Source of the DNA: an uncultured Thermoanaerobacteraceae bacterium
GTDB lineage: Bacteria > Bacillota > DSM-12270 > Thermacetogeniales > Thermacetogeniaceae
Assembly (NCBI GenBank): GCA_937914965.1
Contig: CALGIY010000194.1
Span: 1 to 6,631 of the forward strand
Direction: 5' to 3'
DNA: 6,631 nt
In this document: one piece after another, positions 5,157 through 6,631 of the stretch
Layout: each line of letters starts with the position of its first letter
Position numbering within the stretch: the stretch's first letter is position 1
Translations under genes and position numbers: made by a program
Notes under the pieces: generated by a model
What the model saw: only the letters and a program-made list of their open reading frames with translations
What the model was told of the DNA's origin: nothing
Databases searched by the model: none

Positions 5157-5193
5157 TAGCGCCTTAAGCAGATAAGGTCGCTACATTTTTTTT
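5157..5193 (+). terminator. Intrinsic terminator on the plus strand ahead of the polysaccharide deacetylase
   Basis: TAGCGCCTTA (5157-5166) pairs with TAAGG and CGCTA (5173-5183, one bulged T at 5178) across a 6-nt loop, giving a 10-bp stem. It is followed by CA and eight T residues (5186-5193). The U run is on the plus strand only. The only plus-strand gene nearby is the deacetylase starting 57 bases downstream, since the upstream gene is divergent. The element is therefore either a leader attenuator or the 3' end of a short RNA of about 80 nt. Confidence 0.72.
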
Positions 5194-5250
5194 GTTTCAT
5201 GAATAAAAGTGTAACGGGATCGTATAAAACTTGAGGATGAAGGAGAAACC

Positions 5251-6249
5251 ATGTTGAGGGGAAGATTACGCTTCCCCCGCAGTGAGCGGTGTCGTCTCTT
5301 GCTTACTACGACTGTAATAGTTCTGATCGGTTTAGCTGCAATTATGTTGACATTTGGTGCGAAAATGACCATGCTGTGGGGGCCATTGATGAAAACAAAA
5401 ATAAATAAATGTTATTCTTGCAGTACGGATGCACCTATTTATTACCGCGACCAGGTGATCGTCTTGATGTACCACCATGTATCGCCGGAACCAAAAGGGG
5501 AAGGTTATATCACTCCGGGTCGTTTTGCAGCAGATTTGGAACAGTTGAAGAAGAATGGCTATAACATTATTCCAGTAGATTGTTTGGCGGCATTTACTGA
5601 GAGAAAAACTGTAGTTCCTCCTAATGCTGTTGTTGTAACCTTTGACGATGGTAATAAGGACTTTTATCTACATGTTTTTCCTATTCTAGAGAAGCTGCGT
5701 GTTCCTGCTGCGGTGTTTGTTATCGGTGGGAAGATGGGAAGTGAGGACTTCCTCACCTGGGACCAGGTGAGGAAGATGGAAAAAAGCGGGCTTGTTACAA
5801 TCGGTGGCCATACTTTCAACCAGCATTACCGTGCACACATTGCTTCAGATCGAAAACAGCCGGCATCTGTTGCATGCATTTATGATCCTCAGAGTGGAAC
5901 CAAGGAAACCCGGGGTCAGTACTTACAGAGGATGACCAGTGATAGCCGTCTCTTACAGGAGACTTTCCAGACAGAATTGGGGCATACTACACCCTATTTC
6001 GCTTATCCGTACGGTGGGTATTCACCTGATTTTACTCGGGTGCTGCAGAAGTCTGGTTTCAGGTACTTGTTTACCGTTACAAAAGGGTCGAACAGGTTAG
6101 ACCAGGACCCCGCCCTGTATCACCGGGTCAATGCCGGAAAGCCTAAGCTTTCCCCCGAGAAGCTGCTGTGTACTGTCAAGACTACTGTTGTTTACGATGG
6201 TTTTTTTTCAAAACAGCCGGTGGCCTGGTCGCCGGTCTGGGATGACTAA
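5251..6249 (+). CDS. Membrane-anchored polysaccharide deacetylase (CE4 family)
   Basis: This is a 332-residue protein with an N-terminal basic stretch and one membrane helix (~16-37), predicted to anchor an extracytoplasmic NodB-type domain. Such enzymes remove acetyl groups from N-acetylglucosamine polymers such as peptidoglycan, chitin oligomers or poly-N-acetylglucosamine. Visible motifs are VLMYHHV (71-77), which is common in PgaB/IcaB-like members, VTFDDG (129-134) with the catalytic and metal-binding aspartates D132/D133, GGHTFNQH with metal-ligand histidines H187 and H192, and FAYPYGGY (250-257). The aspartate-histidine-histidine triad is intact, so activity is expected. The YHHV start and the position of the triad favour a PgaB-like exopolysaccharide deacetylase, but no glycosyltransferase neighbours support that. 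ATG 5251 has GAAGGAG 5 nt upstream. The gene lies behind a leader terminator, which suggests regulated read-through. No clear terminator follows it. Confidence 0.92.
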   Translation: MLRGRLRFPRSERCRLLLTTTVIVLIGLAAIMLTFGAKMTMLWGPLMKTKINKCYSCSTDAPIYYRDQVIVLMYHHVSPEPKGEGYITPGRFAADLEQLKKNGYNIIPVDCLAAFTERKTVVPPNAVVVTFDDGNKDFYLHVFPILEKLRVPAAVFVIGGKMGSEDFLTWDQVRKMEKSGLVTIGGHTFNQHYRAHIASDRKQPASVACIYDPQSGTKETRGQYLQRMTSDSRLLQETFQTELGHTTPYFAYPYGGYSPDFTRVLQKSGFRYLFTVTKGSNRLDQDPALYHRVNAGKPKLSPEKLLCTVKTTVVYDGFFSKQPVAWSPVWDD

Positions 6250-6339
6250 GCTGCTTTCTGCTTGCATCTAAGTGGATCCCTTTGCTATGCTAATTATAGA
6301 GTTATTTGAGTAACATAATATAAACAATAGTTTGAAAGG

Positions 6340-6607
6340 ATGGTGAGGAGGATGCTGAGGATTTATCATACTGAAGGTGACCGGCTTGTGGAGCTGGATC
6401 GTTTTTATGAAAAAGGGTCATGGCTGTGCCTGATTAATCCCACTGACGAAGAGATCCAGCATGTAAGTGAGAAGACAGGAATTACCCATGATTTCCTCAA
6501 GGATCCACTTGATGATGAGGAGAGGCCGCGCATTGAAATAGAGCCCGGGCAGATCTTGATTATTATTAAGGTGCCAGTTGCCAGGGGAAGTGCGGGGTCA
6601 GAATTCT
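6340..6607 (+). CDS. corA: CorA-family magnesium/cobalt transporter, N-terminal part (3' end missing)
   Basis: The 89 codons match the start of the cytoplasmic domain of CorA-type divalent cation channels. Recognisable segments are RIYHTEGDRLVELD, WLCLINPTDEEIQHVSEKTG and LDDEERPRIEIEPGQILIII. CorA is normally about 310-320 residues with two C-terminal membrane helices and a GMN signature; none of that is present because the contig ends. The apparent stop TAG at 6607-6609 is made by sequencing adapter starting at 6608 and is not genuine; the last real codons give GSEF, where CorA continues. The start is ambiguous: ATG 6340 has AAAGG directly against it, while ATG 6352 (MLRIYHT, the usual family start) has AGGAGG directly against it. 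Either could be used. The gene reads in the same direction as the deacetylase, 90 bases downstream. Confidence 0.9.
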
Positions 6608-6631
6608 AGATCGGAAGAGCGTCGTGTAGGG
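6608..6631 (+). other. Illumina adapter read-through at the contig end
   Basis: These 24 bases begin AGATCGGAAGAGCGTCGTGT, the standard Illumina TruSeq adapter sequence seen at the 3' end of reads with short inserts. They are not genomic and should be trimmed. They create the false stop codon of corA. Confidence 0.97.

Noticed and set aside
6250..6339. Promoter or terminator between the deacetylase and corA
   Set aside because: The region has TATAAA-like and CATAAT-like hexamers but no -35 at proper distance, and no hairpin with a T run.
1..6607. CRISPR array, tRNA or rRNA genes
   Set aside because: I saw no regularly spaced repeats and no cloverleaf or rRNA-like conserved segments on either strand.

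Overview
This window looks like the end of a short-read assembly contig, most likely from an anaerobic Gram-positive Firmicute of the Clostridia/Peptococcaceae kind. That reading rests on the gene content (an agr-type peptide quorum-sensing cassette, a membrane GGDEF/HD-GYP protein, a membrane-anchored polysaccharide deacetylase, CorA), strong purine-rich Shine-Dalgarno sites and medium G+C. It is an inference, since no rRNA or other marker gene is present. Two parts of the window should not be taken at face value. The first ~270 bases are far more AT-rich (about 24% G+C over 1-240, against about 47% in a sampled stretch further in), and they join the rest at a point where two unrelated genes on opposite strands both lose their 5' ends. 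The last 24 bases (6608-6631) are Illumina adapter.

Layout from left to right. Bases 1-272 (minus) hold a C-terminal fragment of a SelB-like selenocysteine elongation factor in AT-rich DNA. Bases 273-587 (plus) hold the C-terminal third of a DNA methyltransferase with its SAM-binding motif. A small four-helix membrane protein follows at 607-948 (plus). From 949 to 5014 everything is on the minus strand. In transcription order this block is an amidohydrolase-2 family enzyme (4175-5014), a 242-base gap with two repeats, a 157-residue membrane protein resembling only the sensor half of an AgrC-like kinase (3459-3932), agrB (2845-3465), a 43-residue agrD-type cyclic peptide precursor (2709-2840), a hairpin, and a membrane GGDEF + HD-GYP c-di-GMP protein (949-2613). 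A 236-base divergent region (5015-5250) carries a promoter-like TATAAT cluster, an 18-bp palindrome and an intrinsic terminator on the plus strand. It is followed by a polysaccharide deacetylase (5251-6249) and the 5' part of corA (from 6340), cut by the contig end.

The most interesting unit is the agr cassette. The receptor-like gene, agrB and agrD are tightly coupled (7-nt overlap, then a 4-nt gap), the predicted signal is a five-residue thiolactone with ring Cys-Ala-Trp-Phe-Trp, and no histidine kinase domain or response regulator is present. The next co-directional gene is a two-domain c-di-GMP enzyme. A circuit in which a secreted cyclic peptide informs surface or lifestyle decisions through c-di-GMP is plausible, but the link is inferred from position only.
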